NCBI RefSeq assembly: GCF_900156545.1
Contig: NZ_FTNW01000006.1
Location: 186,001 to 250,000 of the forward strand
Source of the DNA: Aquipseudomonas alcaligenes
GTDB lineage: Bacteria; Pseudomonadota; Gammaproteobacteria; Pseudomonadales; Pseudomonadaceae
DNA: 64,000 nt
Direction of reading: 5' to 3'
Of this stretch, positions 1 to 10,627 are shown piece by piece. The translations under genes were made by a program, and so were the position numbers. How positions within the stretch are numbered: position 1 is the first letter of the stretch; the number at the start of each line of letters is the position of its first letter. The notes beneath the pieces are model-generated. The model made no database searches. It was not told the origin of the DNA and worked only from the letters and a program-made list of their open reading frames with translations.

Positions 1-1
1 C

Positions 2-721
2 GTGGCCGCCATGGTCGACATGGAAGAGGACGAGCTGGAGAGCCTCAACCCGGCCTTCAAGAAAGGCATCACCATCGATGGCCCGCAGCACCTGCTGGTG
101 CCCATCGAGAAGGCCGAGCAGTTCAACGCCAACCTGGCGATGATGAAACCGCAGGAACTGGTACGCTGGCAGGAGTATCGGGTGCGCTCGGGCGACAACC
201 TGCACAGCATCGCCAACCGCTACCACCTGACGGTCAATACCCTGAAGGACGTCAACAAGCTGCGCAGTAACCACTTGCGCGTCGGCCAGGTGCTGAACAT
301 CCCGGCACAGGGTGGCCGCGAGCCGGCACAGGGCCTGCATCAGGTGGCCAAGGCGCCGACCAGCCATCCGCAGCGTTACACGGTCAAGAGCGGTGATAAC
401 CTGTGGCAGATCGCCAACGCTCACGGCGTGTCGCTCAAGGACCTGCAGCGCTGGAACGGCCTGAATGCCCGCAGCAAGCTGAGCCTGGGTCAGGTGCTGG
501 AGATTCGTGGCGGCAGCGGCGGCACCGGTAACGCGGTGGCGACCAGCCAAAAGAGCGACGCACGGCAGAACGTCACCTACTACCGGGTCAAGAGCGGCGA
601 CTCCATGTACCTGATCGCCCAGCGCTTCAAGGTCGACGTCAAGCACCTGCAGCGCTGGAACCCGCGCAGCGACAGCCGCGCGCTGAAGCCTGGGCAGACA
701 CTGACCCTGTATCTCGACTGA
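2..721 (+). CDS. mltD: MltD, membrane-bound lytic murein transglycosylase D (C-terminal part)
   Basis: Only the 3' end of the gene is in the window; the reading frame is open to the left edge, so the first codon shown is not the start. The visible 239 residues carry three LysM peptidoglycan-binding repeats at about residues 59-101, 125-168 and 193-238, each with the YxVxSGD(N/S) opening and a GQ(V/T)L ending. MltD cleaves the glycan strand to 1,6-anhydro-muropeptides in the periplasm; its SLT catalytic domain would lie upstream of the window. Three LysM repeats at the C-terminus are usual for Pseudomonas MltD. The downstream npp/yej transporter is also the MltD neighbour in P. aeruginosa (knowledge), which supports the call. 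Confidence 0.85.
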   Translation: MAAMVDMEEDELESLNPAFKKGITIDGPQHLLVPIEKAEQFNANLAMMKPQELVRWQEYRVRSGDNLHSIANRYHLTVNTLKDVNKLRSNHLRVGQVLNIPAQGGREPAQGLHQVAKAPTSHPQRYTVKSGDNLWQIANAHGVSLKDLQRWNGLNARSKLSLGQVLEIRGGSGGTGNAVATSQKSDARQNVTYYRVKSGDSMYLIAQRFKVDVKHLQRWNPRSDSRALKPGQTLTLYLD

Positions 722-739
722 CAGAAGTCTTGCTCCATG

Positions 740-766
740 AAAAAGGCCGCCTCAGGGCGGCCTTTT
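740..766. terminator. Bidirectional intrinsic terminator between mltD and the HDOD gene
   Basis: A GGCCGCC/GGGCGGCC stem with a short TCA loop is flanked by an A tract on the left and a T tract on the right, so it can terminate both mltD (+) and the convergent HDOD gene (-). Confidence 0.85.
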
Positions 767-768
767 CG

Positions 769-2211
769 TCAGCGCTTGCCCAGCGCCTCCAGGCAGCGCC
801 CGGTCAGCTGGGTGAAACGCTGGAAGGCGACGAACTGCTCATGCTTGAGCGCCCGCCCGGATACCCGACTATCGGCATAGAGCACGCCGATTTCGCGGGT
901 TCCCGCCAGCAGCGGGGCAATGAAGAACATGCCCTGGCCAAGCAACTGGCGCATCGGCAGGGTCACCAGCTCGGCCAGGTTGTAGCTGGCCGGCACCCCC
1001 ATCCAGATCGCCTCGCGATTGCGCAGCGCATAACTGAAGATGTGCGGCTGCTCGGCCTGCTTGGCCGGCAACTGGAATTCCGCCAGCCATCTTTCGGTCC
1101 CCTCGCCCACTGCCCGCTTGGCGCGGAAACAGGTCTGCCCATCGGCCAGCACTGCGAGCATCACCCGCTCCAGGCCGGCGCCCTGATGCAGGCCCCGGAG
1201 CAGCGTATCGAGGACCAGACCGACATCGCCCCGCTGGTTGACCATCATGCCCAGGTCCTGCAGTGCCTGTTGCAGCACCAGCAGGTCCGGCTGCAACAGA
1301 CGCGCCTTGCGCTCCTGCTGTTGCAGCTTGATCTGCTCCGGGTCGGTATTGGGGATCAGCCGGCACAGCTGGCTGGCACCGAAGGTGGCGGCCACCTCGA
1401 CCGTTTCCTCGGCGCTTTCCAGCACCTGCTTGAGGGCGTCTTCGGCACTGACGCCGGTGAAGTCGGCCAGTTGCTGCACCAGTTTGTCCATCTCCGGCGA
1501 GTCCCAGCCCTCGAGGGCCGCCTCGCTGATCTTCACGCCCAGCGTCACCGCACGCACGGCCGGGTCATGCTGATTGCCACTGCCATGGGCGAAACTGGCC
1601 AGCTCGCCAAGGTTCCAGCTCTTCACCAGGCCCTGGGTCAACTGGCGGAAGCTGGTACCCAGTACCTCGCGCACTGCCTCGTCCACATCGACATTGGGCT
1701 GCTCCAGAGCATCGGCCAGCTCATCGGCCTGCTCGCCACCGCACGCCCAGAAGGCCAGTTCACCGACCTTGTGCAGCAGGGCTGCGATGAACACTTCCTC
1801 CTGGTGCCTGGTCAGCACGTAACCGGCAATGTTGCGAGCCTGCACGGCGGCATGGAAGGAGCGCGCCAGCAGCATCTGCAACTGCTCGCGCGGCACCCGC
1901 GTGAGCAGGCTGTCGATCAGGCTGACCGACATGCCGATCAGCCGCACATTGTCGAAACCGATCAGCACGATGGCCCGCGAGATGGTACGGATGCTTTCCT
2001 GGGAAGGGTTGTAGTAGACGCTATTGCCGACCCGCAGCACCTTGGCGGTAAGCGACGCGTCACGCAGCAACAGATCCGCCAACTGCTGCACCGAGGCCTT
2101 TTCGGCCTGGGACAGGCGATGCAGGTCCTGCACCACGGACGCTAATGCAGGCAATTCAGCCTGATTCAATCGATCAATCCATGACTGCAAACCGATACTG
2201 CGTTCCGCCAA
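769..2211 (-). CDS. HDOD domain signalling protein
   Basis: 480-residue protein. The N-terminal half (about residues 15-240) is an HDOD domain, a degenerate HD-type phosphohydrolase fold used in bacterial signal output, recognisable by the LxxLLxxDxxLTAKVLRVxNS and RxISRAIVxIGFDxVRxI segments. The C-terminal part (about 300-475) resembles a GAF-like sensor domain. No signal peptide or membrane segment, so cytoplasmic. The start is a TTG codon at 2211 preceded by a GAGG Shine-Dalgarno about 8 nt upstream; no ATG lies near. It is a lone gene, convergent with mltD and divergent from the transporter operon. Partner and signal are unknown. Confidence 0.75.
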   Translation of the reverse strand: MAERSIGLQSWIDRLNQAELPALASVVQDLHRLSQAEKASVQQLADLLLRDASLTAKVLRVGNSVYYNPSQESIRTISRAIVLIGFDNVRLIGMSVSLIDSLLTRVPREQLQMLLARSFHAAVQARNIAGYVLTRHQEEVFIAALLHKVGELAFWACGGEQADELADALEQPNVDVDEAVREVLGTSFRQLTQGLVKSWNLGELASFAHGSGNQHDPAVRAVTLGVKISEAALEGWDSPEMDKLVQQLADFTGVSAEDALKQVLESAEETVEVAATFGASQLCRLIPNTDPEQIKLQQQERKARLLQPDLLVLQQALQDLGMMVNQRGDVGLVLDTLLRGLHQGAGLERVMLAVLADGQTCFRAKRAVGEGTERWLAEFQLPAKQAEQPHIFSYALRNREAIWMGVPASYNLAELVTLPMRQLLGQGMFFIAPLLAGTREIGVLYADSRVSGRALKHEQFVAFQRFTQLTGRCLEALGKR

Positions 2212-2393
2212 GGCAGGGACCTCATTTCAATTTGTTTCAGTGTAATCAAATTGATGGCACCTGCCTGGAAAAAGGCACTCTTTTTCCTGCCTATACAAGC
2301 TGTTACTGTACCGGCAAACGAACAGACACCGGGTGCACGACCGCTGCCTTGCAGCGCTGACGCCCGAGCACCATGGACCGGACCCCGCACCCG

Positions 2394-4223
2394 ATGCGCC
2401 TCCTGCTATCGCTGATCCTCGGCCTGGTCATGAGCTCCCCCGCCTTCGCGACTCTCAGCGAAAGCCACGGCTACGCCCAGTTCGGCCTGCTCAAATACCC
2501 GGCTAACTTCACCCACTTCGACTGGGTCAACCCCGGCGCGCCCAAGGGCGGCACCCTGCGGGTGATGGCCTACGGTACGTTCGACACCCTCAACCCCTAC
2601 AGCTTCAAGGGCAGCAGCCCGTCGTCCGCACCCAACTTCCTGCAGTACGGGGTCAGCGAATTCAACGAGCCACTGATGGTGGGTACCGGTGCCTACGACC
2701 CTTCCGGGGACGAGCCGGCGTCGAGCTACGGCCTGATCGCCAAAAGCGTGGAGTACAACGAGGACCGCAGCTGGGTGGTGTTCAACCTGCGCGAGGAGGC
2801 GCGCTTCCACGACGGCAAGCCGATTACCGCGTATGACGTGGCCTTCTCCTACCGCACCCTGGTCCGCGACGGCCACCCGCAGTACCGCACCAACCTGCAG
2901 GAAGTCAAAAGGGTCGACATCCTCAACCGCCATCGCATCCGCTTCGTCTTCAAACGCGCCGGCAATCCGCTGCTGATCCTGCGCCTGGGTGAGCTGCCGG
3001 TGCTGGCCCAGCACTACTGGAAGAATCGCGACTTTCGCGCCACCAGCTTCGAGGTGCCGCTGGGCAGCGGTCCCTACCGCATCAGCCAGGTGGAGCCGGG
3101 CCGGCGCCTGGTGTTCGAGCGGGTCAAGGACTGGTGGGGCGAGAAACTGCCGGTCAATCGCGGCAAGTACAACTTCGACCGGGTCGAAGTGGAGTTCTAT
3201 CGCGACAGCAACGTCGCCTTCGAAGCCTTCAAGGCTGGCGAGTTCGACTTCTACATCGAGCATCAGGCGAAGAACTGGGCCAACGGTTACCGCTTCCCGG
3301 CCATCGCCCGCGGCGAGGTGATCCGCGCCGAGATCCCGCACCAGATCCCCACCCAGACCCAGGCGCTGTTCATGAACACGCGCCGCGACACCTTCGCCGA
3401 GCGCAAGGTGCGCGAGGCGCTGGGGCTGATGTTCGACTTCGAGTGGACCAACCGCACCCTGTTCAACAGCGCCTACACGCGCAGCAGCAGCTACTACCCC
3501 AACAGCGAATTCGCCGCCAGCGGCAAGCCGGAAGGCCAGGAATGGCTGCTGCTGTCGCCCTACCGCAAGCAGCTGCGCGCCAAGCTGTTCACCGAGCCCT
3601 TCGCCCTGCCCGCCACCGATGGCCGCGGCATCCCGCGCGAGACGCTGCGCAAGGCCCTGGGCCTGCTCGCCGAAGCCGGCTGGAAACCTTCCGGCCAGCA
3701 TCTGGTCAATGCCCGCGGCGAGCGCTTGCGTTTCGAGATCCTGCTGGTCAACCCGAACCTGGAACGCATCCTCCAGCCCTATACCGAAAACCTGTCCAGC
3801 ATCGGCATCCAGGCCACGCTGCGCACCGTGGACCGTGCCCAGTACAAGCAGCGCCTCGACCATTTCGATTACGACATGATCCTCATGACCCTGCCGCAGA
3901 GCCTCAGCCCGGGCCTGGAACAGCAGCTGTACTTCCACTCCAGCCAGGCCGGGGTGAAAGGCAGCAAGAACTACGCGGGCGTGCGTCACCCGGTGGTCGA
4001 CAGCCTGCTGGAAAAGCTGCTCGCCGCGCAGACCCGCGAACAGCAGGTCGCCGCCGCCCGCGCGCTGGACCGCGTGCTGCTGTGGCAGCACTACAGCATT
4101 CCCAACTGGTACGTCAGCCATCACCGCCTGGCCTACCGCAACCGTTTCGCCTTCGTCACCACCCCGCCCTACACCCTGGGCTTGCGGGCCTGGTGGCTGA
4201 AGCCCACGGAGACCGCTCGATGA
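2394..4223 (+). CDS. nppA1: Family 5 extracellular solute-binding protein of the Npp/Yej peptide importer (first copy)
   Basis: Periplasmic binding protein of about 609 residues, the usual length for YejA/NppA. From the ATG at 2394 the protein begins with a short basic n-region, a Leu-rich core and an AFA-type cleavage site (about residue 19). An in-frame ATG at 2373 would only lengthen the n-region; neither start has a strong Shine-Dalgarno. Family signatures seen are HFDWVNPGAPKGG near the N-terminus, the ARFHDGxPIT motif, and a C-terminal LWQHYSIPNWY segment. The stop overlaps the next binding-protein gene (ATGA). In P. aeruginosa the NppA1A2BCD system imports peptidyl-nucleoside antibiotics and peptides (knowledge); the substrate here is inferred from the family. 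Confidence 0.85.
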   Translation: MRLLLSLILGLVMSSPAFATLSESHGYAQFGLLKYPANFTHFDWVNPGAPKGGTLRVMAYGTFDTLNPYSFKGSSPSSAPNFLQYGVSEFNEPLMVGTGAYDPSGDEPASSYGLIAKSVEYNEDRSWVVFNLREEARFHDGKPITAYDVAFSYRTLVRDGHPQYRTNLQEVKRVDILNRHRIRFVFKRAGNPLLILRLGELPVLAQHYWKNRDFRATSFEVPLGSGPYRISQVEPGRRLVFERVKDWWGEKLPVNRGKYNFDRVEVEFYRDSNVAFEAFKAGEFDFYIEHQAKNWANGYRFPAIARGEVIRAEIPHQIPTQTQALFMNTRRDTFAERKVREALGLMFDFEWTNRTLFNSAYTRSSSYYPNSEFAASGKPEGQEWLLLSPYRKQLRAKLFTEPFALPATDGRGIPRETLRKALGLLAEAGWKPSGQHLVNARGERLRFEILLVNPNLERILQPYTENLSSIGIQATLRTVDRAQYKQRLDHFDYDMILMTLPQSLSPGLEQQLYFHSSQAGVKGSKNYAGVRHPVVDSLLEKLLAAQTREQQVAAARALDRVLLWQHYSIPNWYVSHHRLAYRNRFAFVTTPPYTLGLRAWWLKPTETAR

Positions 4224-6049
4224 CACCGAACCTGCGCACCCTGGGCGCCGCCCTGCTGCTATTGGCCGGCGCGGCCCAGGCCGAACCGCGGCATGCCATC
4301 ACCCTGTACGACGAGCCGCCCAAATACCCGGCGGATTTCCAGCACTTCGACTACGTCAACCCGGACGCGCCCAAGGGTGGCACCCTGCGCCAGCAGAGCG
4401 TCGGCGGCTTCGACAGCTTCAACCCCTTCATTCCCAAGGGCAATGCGGTGGGCGTGGGGTTGATCTACGACAGCCTGACCTACCACTCGCCGGACGAGCC
4501 GTTCACCGAGTACGGCCTGCTGGCCGAGAAAATCGACAAGGCGCCGGACAACAGTTACGTGCGCTTCATCCTCAACCCCAAGGCACGCTTCCATGACGGC
4601 ACGCCGGTGACCGCCGAGGACGTGATCTTCACCTTCAACATCCTGCTGGAGAAAGGCGATCCCATGTACCGCCACTACTACGCCGACGTGGCGCAGGTGG
4701 TGGCCGAGGACAAGCTCAGGGTGCGCTTCGACTTCAAGCACAAGGACAACCGCGAGCTGCCGCTGATCCTCGGGCAGATCCAGGTGTTGCCCAAGCACTG
4801 GTGGGCCACCCGCGACTTCAGCAAAGGTGATCTGGAGCCCCCCTTGGGCAGCGGCCCGTACCGGATCGGCAAGGTTGCCCCGGGCAGCGCGGTGACCTTC
4901 GAACGGGTCAAGGACTGGTGGGCCAAGGATCTGCCGGTGACCCGCGGCCTGTACAACTTCGACCGCATCCAGATCGACTTCTATCGCGACAGCCAGGTGG
5001 CCCTGGAAGCCTTCAAGGCTGGCCAGTTCGACGTCAACCTCGAATACTCGGCCAAGGACTGGAACACCGGCTACGACAGTCCGGCCCTACGTGCCGGCAA
5101 ATTCGTCCAACTGGCCATTCCCAACCACAACCCGGCCGGCATGCAGGGCTACGTGTTCAACCTGCGCCGCCCCATCTTCCAGGACCGGCGGGTACGTGAG
5201 GCCATCGCCCAGCTGTTCGACTTCGAATGGGCCAACAAGCAGCTGTTCTATGGTGCCTACAAACGTACCCACAGCTACTTCGAGAACTCGGAGATGGCGG
5301 CTCGCGGCCTACCCTCGGAAGCTGAGCTGAAGCTGCTCGAGCCACTGCGTGACAAGCTGCCGCCGGAGGTTTTCAGCCAGGCGTTCGAGCCACCGGTCAG
5401 CGACGGCAGCGGCATCATTCGCGAGCAGAGCCGACGCGCCTACCAGTTGCTGACCGAGGCCGGCTACCGTATCGAAAACGACAAGATGATCGGCCCGGAC
5501 GGCAAGCAGCTGGCCTTCGAATTCCTCAACTTCCAGCCCAACCTGGAACGGGTGGTGCTGCCGTTCAAGCGTAACCTGGCCGAACTGGGCATCGACCTGC
5601 AGATCCGCCGGGTCGATGTATCGCAGTACATCAATCGCCTGCGCTCGCGAGACTTCGACATGACCTCGGCCATCTGGCCGCAATCCAGCTCGCCGGGCAA
5701 CGAGCAGCGCGAATTCTGGCACTCCAGCAGCGCCGACAACCCCGGTAGCCGCAACCTGATGGGGCTGCGCGACCCGGCCATCGACCAACTGGTGGAGGGC
5801 CTGATCCGCTCAGGCTCGCGCGAGGAGCTGATCACCCACGCCCGCGCCCTCGATCGCGCCCTGCTCTGGGGCCACTACGTGGTACCCAACTACTACGTGG
5901 ATACCTGGCGCGTGGCCTACTGGACACGCTTCGGCCGCCCCGCAGTCACGCCGTTGTACGACTTCGGCCTGATGACCTGGTGGGAAGAAAGCCCGCTGCA
6001 TCCGCCGAAGAACGCGCCCGCCCCCGAAGCCAAGCAGGAAGCCCAGTAA
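4220..6049 (+). CDS. nppA2: Family 5 extracellular solute-binding protein of the Npp/Yej peptide importer (second copy)
   Basis: 609 residues, paralogous to the preceding gene throughout; shared segments include [30 protein letters not shown] and FERVKDWW. The start at 4220 overlaps the previous stop as ATGA, implying translational coupling; the frame stays open far upstream, but that part is only a shadow of the first copy. A Sec signal peptide with an Ala-rich core ends near AAQA (about residue 21). The protein delivers peptide substrates to the permease encoded immediately downstream. Two tandem binding proteins ahead of one permease pair is the NppA1A2BC arrangement. The stop overlaps the start of the permease gene. 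Confidence 0.87.
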   Translation: MTPNLRTLGAALLLLAGAAQAEPRHAITLYDEPPKYPADFQHFDYVNPDAPKGGTLRQQSVGGFDSFNPFIPKGNAVGVGLIYDSLTYHSPDEPFTEYGLLAEKIDKAPDNSYVRFILNPKARFHDGTPVTAEDVIFTFNILLEKGDPMYRHYYADVAQVVAEDKLRVRFDFKHKDNRELPLILGQIQVLPKHWWATRDFSKGDLEPPLGSGPYRIGKVAPGSAVTFERVKDWWAKDLPVTRGLYNFDRIQIDFYRDSQVALEAFKAGQFDVNLEYSAKDWNTGYDSPALRAGKFVQLAIPNHNPAGMQGYVFNLRRPIFQDRRVREAIAQLFDFEWANKQLFYGAYKRTHSYFENSEMAARGLPSEAELKLLEPLRDKLPPEVFSQAFEPPVSDGSGIIREQSRRAYQLLTEAGYRIENDKMIGPDGKQLAFEFLNFQPNLERVVLPFKRNLAELGIDLQIRRVDVSQYINRLRSRDFDMTSAIWPQSSSPGNEQREFWHSSSADNPGSRNLMGLRDPAIDQLVEGLIRSGSREELITHARALDRALLWGHYVVPNYYVDTWRVAYWTRFGRPAVTPLYDFGLMTWWEESPLHPPKNAPAPEAKQEAQ

Positions 6050-7134
6050 TGCTGGCCTATATCGTTCGCCGCCTGCTGCTGATCATCCCCACGCTGCTGG
6101 GTATCCTGCTGATCAACTTCATCATCGTCCAGGCCGCGCCCGGCGGCCCGGTGGAACAGATGATCGCCAAACTGGAAGGCTTCGACGCCGCCTCCGGCGG
6201 CGCCACCGCGCGAGTCTCCGGTGGCGGCGGCGAAGTCTCGGTGGCCGGCTCCAACTACCGTGGCGCCCAGGGCCTGGACCCTGAACTGGTGGCCGAGATC
6301 GAGAAGATGTACGGCTTCGACAAGTCGGCACCGGAACGCTTCTGGCTGATGCTCAAGAGCTACGCCCAGCTCGATTTTGGCCAGAGCTTCTTCCGCGACG
6401 CCAGCGTGGTCGACCTGATCCTGGAGAAGATGCCGGTGTCCATCTCCCTGGGACTCTGGAGCACCCTGATCACCTACCTGATCTCCATTCCCCTGGGGAT
6501 CGCCAAGGCCACCCGCCACGGCAGCGCCTTCGATGTCTGGACCAGCTCGGCGATCATCGTCGGCTACGCTATCCCGGCCTTCCTCTTCGCCATCCTGCTG
6601 ATCGTACTGTTCGCCGGCGGCAGCTACTGGGACTGGTTCCCCTTGCGCGGGCTGACCTCGGGCAACTTCGACGAACTCAGCCTGGGCGGCAAGATCCTCG
6701 ACTACTTCTGGCACCTGGCCCTGCCGGTCACGGCCCTGGTGATCGGCAGTTTCGCCACCCTGACCCTGCTGACCAAGAACAGCTTCCTCGACGAGATCGG
6801 CAAGCAATACGTGGTCACCGCCAGGGCCAAAGGCCTTACCGATAGCCGGGTGCTCTACGGCCACGTGTTCCGTAACGCCATGCTGATCGTGGTGGCCGGT
6901 TTCCCCTCCGCCTTCCTCGGCATCTTCTTTGCCGGCTCCATGCTGATCGAGGTGATTTTCTCGCTCGACGGCCTCGGCCTGCTGGGCTTCGAGTCGATCG
7001 TCAACCGCGACTACCCGGTGGTGTTCGGCACACTGTTCATCTTTTCTCTGTTTGGCCTGCTGGCCAAGCTGCTGAGCGACCTGATGTATACCCTGATCGA
7101 TCCGCGCATCGACTTCGAAAGCCGGGAGAACTGA
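6049..7134 (+). CDS. yejB: YejB/NppB-type peptide ABC transporter permease
   Basis: 361-residue inner-membrane permease. The first membrane segment starts with [17 protein letters not shown], then a periplasmic loop rich in Gly/Ala (about 55-80), and five further membrane spans. The binding-protein-dependent transport EAA loop is visible as the [22 protein letters not shown] region (about residues 257-280), which contacts the ATPase. The ATG at 6049 shares its A with the TAA stop of the upstream binding protein, so the genes are coupled. It forms the channel with the next gene. The length fits E. coli YejB (about 364 residues). Confidence 0.9.
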   Translation: MLAYIVRRLLLIIPTLLGILLINFIIVQAAPGGPVEQMIAKLEGFDAASGGATARVSGGGGEVSVAGSNYRGAQGLDPELVAEIEKMYGFDKSAPERFWLMLKSYAQLDFGQSFFRDASVVDLILEKMPVSISLGLWSTLITYLISIPLGIAKATRHGSAFDVWTSSAIIVGYAIPAFLFAILLIVLFAGGSYWDWFPLRGLTSGNFDELSLGGKILDYFWHLALPVTALVIGSFATLTLLTKNSFLDEIGKQYVVTARAKGLTDSRVLYGHVFRNAMLIVVAGFPSAFLGIFFAGSMLIEVIFSLDGLGLLGFESIVNRDYPVVFGTLFIFSLFGLLAKLLSDLMYTLIDPRIDFESREN

Positions 7135-7137
7135 TCA

Positions 7138-8157
7138 ATGAAGCTCTCCCCGCTCAATCAACGCCGCTTCGCCCTGTTCAAGGCCCACCGCCGTGGCTGG
7201 TGGTCGCTTTGGCTGTTCCTCGCTCTGTTCGTACTGAGCCTGGGCGCCGAACTGATCGCCAACGACAAGCCGCTGGTGGTGCGCTATGACGGGGAATTCT
7301 ACTTCCCGGTGTTCAAGCGCTACCCGGAAACCGCCTTCGGCGGCGAGTTCCCGCTGCAGGCCAACTACAAGAGCCCCTATATCCAGGAACTGATCGCGGC
7401 GAAGGATGGCTGGATGCTCTGGCCGCCGATCCCCTTCAGCTACTCCAGCATCAACTACGAGCTGCAGGTGCCGGCCCCCGCGCCGCCCTCGGCGCAGAAC
7501 TGGCTGGGCACCGACGATCAGGGCCGTGACGTGCTGGCGCGGGTGATCTACGGCTTCCGCGTTTCGGTGCTGTTCGCCTTGGCCCTGACCCTCTTCAGCT
7601 CGCTGATCGGGGTGCTGGCCGGCGCCCTGCAGGGCTACTACGGCGGCTGGGTCGACCTGGCCGGGCAGCGCTTCCTGGAAGTCTGGTCCGGCCTGCCGGT
7701 GCTCTATCTGCTGATCATCCTGGCCAGCTTTGTCCAGCCGAACTTCTGGTGGCTACTCGGCATCATGCTGCTGTTCTCCTGGATGAGCCTGGTCGACGTG
7801 GTGCGCGCCGAGTTCCTCCGCGGCCGCAACCTGGAGTACGTGCGTGCGGCCCGCGCACTGGGCATGGGCAACGGCGGCATCATGTTCCACCACATCCTGC
7901 CCAATGCCATGGTCTCGACCATGACCTTCATGCCCTTCATCCTGACGGGAGCGATAGGCACCCTGACCTCGCTGGACTTCCTCGGCTTCGGCCTGCCGGC
8001 CGGCGAGCCCTCGCTGGGCGAGCTGGTGGCCCAGGGCAAGGCCAACCTGCAGGCTCCCTGGCTCGGTATCAGCGCCTTCGCCGTGCTGGCGCTGATGCTC
8101 AGCCTGCTGGTGTTCATCGGCGAAGCCGCCCGCGACGCCTTCGACCCGAGGAAATGA
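7138..8157 (+). CDS. yejE: YejE/NppC-type peptide ABC transporter permease
   Basis: 339-residue permease. A basic N-terminus precedes the first membrane segment; a long periplasmic loop follows (about 45-130), ending with the NWLGTDDQGRDVLARVIYGFRVS motif typical of DppC/OppC/YejE proteins; then five membrane spans. The EAA-type motif appears as EYVRAARALGMGNGGIMFHHILPNA. It pairs with YejB and with the fused ATPase YejF. Its start lies 3 nt after the yejB stop and its stop 1 nt before yejF, so it belongs to one operon with both binding proteins. Confidence 0.9.
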   Translation: MKLSPLNQRRFALFKAHRRGWWSLWLFLALFVLSLGAELIANDKPLVVRYDGEFYFPVFKRYPETAFGGEFPLQANYKSPYIQELIAAKDGWMLWPPIPFSYSSINYELQVPAPAPPSAQNWLGTDDQGRDVLARVIYGFRVSVLFALALTLFSSLIGVLAGALQGYYGGWVDLAGQRFLEVWSGLPVLYLLIILASFVQPNFWWLLGIMLLFSWMSLVDVVRAEFLRGRNLEYVRAARALGMGNGGIMFHHILPNAMVSTMTFMPFILTGAIGTLTSLDFLGFGLPAGEPSLGELVAQGKANLQAPWLGISAFAVLALMLSLLVFIGEAARDAFDPRK

Positions 8158-8158
8158 C

Positions 8159-9772
8159 ATGAGCGAACACAAACCCCTGCTCGAAGTGCGCGACCTGGCC
8201 GTCGAGTTCGTCATGGGCAGCCAGGCCCAGCGGGTCATCGAGAGCGTCAGCTTCGACATCCACCGCGGCGAGACCGTCGCCCTGGTTGGCGAGAGCGGCT
8301 CAGGCAAATCGGTCACCGCCCACTCCATCCTGCGCCTGCTGCCCTACCCGCTTGCACGTCATCCGGCCGGCAGCATCCACTATGGCGGCCAGGACCTGCT
8401 GCAGCTGCCGCCGGACAAGCTGCGTGGCATCCGTGGCAACCGCATCGCCATGGTGTTCCAGGAGCCTATGACCTCGCTCAATCCGCTGCACAGCATCGGC
8501 AAGCAGATCGGCGAAGTGCTGGCCTGGCACAAGGGCCTGACCGGCGCGGCGGCCACGGCGAGGATCATCGAGTTGCTGGAGCTGGTCGGTATTCCCGACC
8601 CGGCCAAGCGCCTCAAGTCGTATCCGCATGAGCTGTCCGGCGGCCAGCGCCAGCGGGTGATGATCGCCATGGCCCTGGCCAACGAACCCGAACTGCTGAT
8701 CGCCGACGAGCCGACCACCGCGCTGGACGTCACCGTGCAGCTGAAGATCCTCGACCTGCTCAAGGAACTGCAGGCGCGCCTGGGCATGGCCATGCTGCTG
8801 ATCACCCACGATCTCAACCTAGTACGACGAATCGCCCATCGCGTATGTGTCATGCAGCGCGGTCGCATCGTCGAACAGGCGTCGTGTGAAGAATTGTTCC
8901 GCGCTCCGCAGCATCCCTATACCCAGGAACTGCTCGGCGCCGAGCCCAGCGGCGCACCTGCGGCCAACCCCGCCGGCGCGCCGCTGCTGGAAGTGGACGA
9001 CCTGCGCGTGTGGTTCCCGATCAAGAAGGGCGTGCTGCGGCGCACGGTCGATCATGTGAAGGCGGTGGACGGTATCGATTTCAGCCTGCCCCAGGGCCAG
9101 ACCCTGGGCATCGTCGGCGAAAGCGGTTCCGGCAAGTCCACCCTCGGCATGGCGATCCTGCGGCTGCTGGCCAGCCGCGGTGCCATCCGCTTCCAGGGCC
9201 AGGCGCTGGACGGGTTGTCGCAAGAAGCCGTAAGGCCGTTGCGGCGACAGATGCAGGTGGTGTTTCAGGACCCCTTCGGCAGTCTCAGCCCACGCATGTG
9301 CGTGAGCCAGATCGTCGGCGAAGGCCTGCGCATCCACGGCATGGGTAACGAGGAGGAGCAGGAACAGGCGGTCATCGACGCGCTCAAGGAGGTAGGGCTG
9401 GATCCGGAGACCCGGTTCCGCTATCCCCATGAGTTTTCTGGCGGGCAACGGCAGCGGATTGCCATTGCCCGGGCACTGGTGCTGAAACCGGCGCTGATCC
9501 TGCTCGACGAGCCCACTTCGGCGCTCGACCGCACGGTACAGCGCCAAGTGGTGGAACTCCTGCGCTCGTTGCAGGCCAAGTACAACCTGACGTACCTGTT
9601 CATCAGCCACGATCTGGCGGTGGTCAGGGCCCTGAGCCACCAGCTGATGGTGGTCAAGCAGGGCAAGGTGGTTGAACAGGGGCCGGCCGAGCAGGTATTC
9701 GCCGCGCCGCAGCACCCCTATACCCGGCAGTTGCTGGAAGCCGCATTCATGGCTCCGGCAACCACCGACTAA
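8159..9772 (+). CDS. yejF: YejF/NppD-type ABC transporter ATP-binding protein (two fused ATPase domains)
   Basis: 537 residues containing two complete ABC ATPase domains. Domain 1 (about 7-255) has Walker A GESGSGKS, signature LSGGQRQR and Walker [13 protein letters not shown]; domain 2 (about 280-530) has [17 protein letters not shown] and [12 protein letters not shown]. Each domain ends with the oligopeptide-transporter C-terminal element ([11 protein letters not shown] and [11 protein letters not shown]). The duplicated single-chain ATPase is the family hallmark. It energises the YejB/YejE channel from the cytoplasmic side. fabI follows 20 nt downstream and may be cotranscribed, as in P. 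aeruginosa. Confidence 0.92.
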   Translation: MSEHKPLLEVRDLAVEFVMGSQAQRVIESVSFDIHRGETVALVGESGSGKSVTAHSILRLLPYPLARHPAGSIHYGGQDLLQLPPDKLRGIRGNRIAMVFQEPMTSLNPLHSIGKQIGEVLAWHKGLTGAAATARIIELLELVGIPDPAKRLKSYPHELSGGQRQRVMIAMALANEPELLIADEPTTALDVTVQLKILDLLKELQARLGMAMLLITHDLNLVRRIAHRVCVMQRGRIVEQASCEELFRAPQHPYTQELLGAEPSGAPAANPAGAPLLEVDDLRVWFPIKKGVLRRTVDHVKAVDGIDFSLPQGQTLGIVGESGSGKSTLGMAILRLLASRGAIRFQGQALDGLSQEAVRPLRRQMQVVFQDPFGSLSPRMCVSQIVGEGLRIHGMGNEEEQEQAVIDALKEVGLDPETRFRYPHEFSGGQRQRIAIARALVLKPALILLDEPTSALDRTVQRQVVELLRSLQAKYNLTYLFISHDLAVVRALSHQLMVVKQGKVVEQGPAEQVFAAPQHPYTRQLLEAAFMAPATTD

Positions 9773-9792
9773 CTGAAAGAGGAATGATGCAC

Positions 9793-10587
9793 ATGGGTTT
9801 TCTCGCCGGTAAGCGCGTACTGATCGTTGGCGTGGCCAGCAAACTGTCGATCGCCTCGGGCATCGCCGCCGCCATGCACCGCGAGGGCGCCGAGCTCGCC
9901 TTCACCTACCAGAACGACAAGCTCAAGGGCCGCGTCGAGGAATTTGCCGCTGGCTGGGGCTCCAGCCCCGAGCTGTGCTTCCCCTGCGATGTTGCCAGCG
10001 ATGAAGAAATCGCCAAGGTCTTCGAGGCCCTGAGCCAGAAGTGGGACGGCCTGGACTGCATCGTCCACTCCGTCGGCTTCGCCCCGGGCGACCAACTGGA
10101 CGGCGACTTTACCGAAGTCACCACCCGCGAAGGCTTCAAGATCGCCCACGACATCAGCGCCTACAGCCTGGTCGCGCTGGCCAAGGCCGGCCGCCCGCTG
10201 ATGCAGGGTCGCAACGGCAGCATCCTCACCCTCTCCTACCTGGGCGCCGAGCGCACCATGCCCAACTACAACGTGATGGGCATGGCCAAGGCCAGCCTGG
10301 AAGCCGGCGTGCGCTACCTGGCCGGCAGCCTCGGCCCGGAGGGCACTCGCGTCAACGCCATCTCCGCCGGCCCGATCCGCACCCTGGCCGCCTCCGGCAT
10401 CAAGAGCTTCCGCAAGATGCTCGCCGCCAACGAGAAGCAGACCCCGCTGCGCCGCAACGTGACCATCGAGGAAGTCGGCAACGCCGGCGCCTTCCTCTGC
10501 TCCGACCTGGCCTCGGGCATCAGTGGCGAGATCCTCTACGTCGACGGCGGCTTCAACACCACCGCCATGGGCGCCATTGAGGACTGA
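9793..10587 (+). CDS. fabI: Enoyl-[acyl-carrier-protein] reductase (NADH)
   Basis: FabI performs the last reduction of each fatty-acid elongation cycle (trans-2-enoyl-ACP to acyl-ACP). This SDR-fold protein opens with [16 protein letters not shown], has the FabI-specific nucleotide site with GxxxxxSIAxGIA, and carries the active-site Tyr-x6-Lys in [11 protein letters not shown]. Three in-frame ATGs lie at 9784, 9787 and 9793; the GAGGA Shine-Dalgarno at 9779-9783 is best spaced (9 nt) for the third, which also gives the usual FabI N-terminus and 264 residues. The gene lies directly behind the peptide importer. FabI is the triclosan target in many bacteria; the sequence itself does not show resistance status. 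Confidence 0.92.
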   Translation: MGFLAGKRVLIVGVASKLSIASGIAAAMHREGAELAFTYQNDKLKGRVEEFAAGWGSSPELCFPCDVASDEEIAKVFEALSQKWDGLDCIVHSVGFAPGDQLDGDFTEVTTREGFKIAHDISAYSLVALAKAGRPLMQGRNGSILTLSYLGAERTMPNYNVMGMAKASLEAGVRYLAGSLGPEGTRVNAISAGPIRTLAASGIKSFRKMLAANEKQTPLRRNVTIEEVGNAGAFLCSDLASGISGEILYVDGGFNTTAMGAIED

Positions 10588-10596
10588 TCGTCCCTG

Positions 10597-10627
10597 ACCC
10601 AGCCCTGTGCGCCGCACAGGGCTGGGT
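10597..10627 (+). terminator. Strong hairpin after fabI
   Basis: A perfect 14-bp stem (ACCCAGCCCTGTGC with its complement) closes on a 3-nt loop 10 nt after the fabI stop. There is no T tract, so termination here is likely but less certain than at the other sites. Confidence 0.55.

Noticed and set aside
2245..2255. ATCAAATTGAT palindrome in the HDOD/nppA1 gap, possible ANR/FNR box
   Set aside because: The FNR/ANR consensus is TTGAT-N4-ATCAA, the opposite order of half-sites. This short palindrome occurs by chance in AT-rich patches.
3134..6049. A single 971-codon frame covering the end of nppA1 and all of nppA2
   Set aside because: The part before 4220 is a shadow of nppA1 in another frame; the real start is the ATG overlapping the nppA1 stop, which gives a signal peptide.
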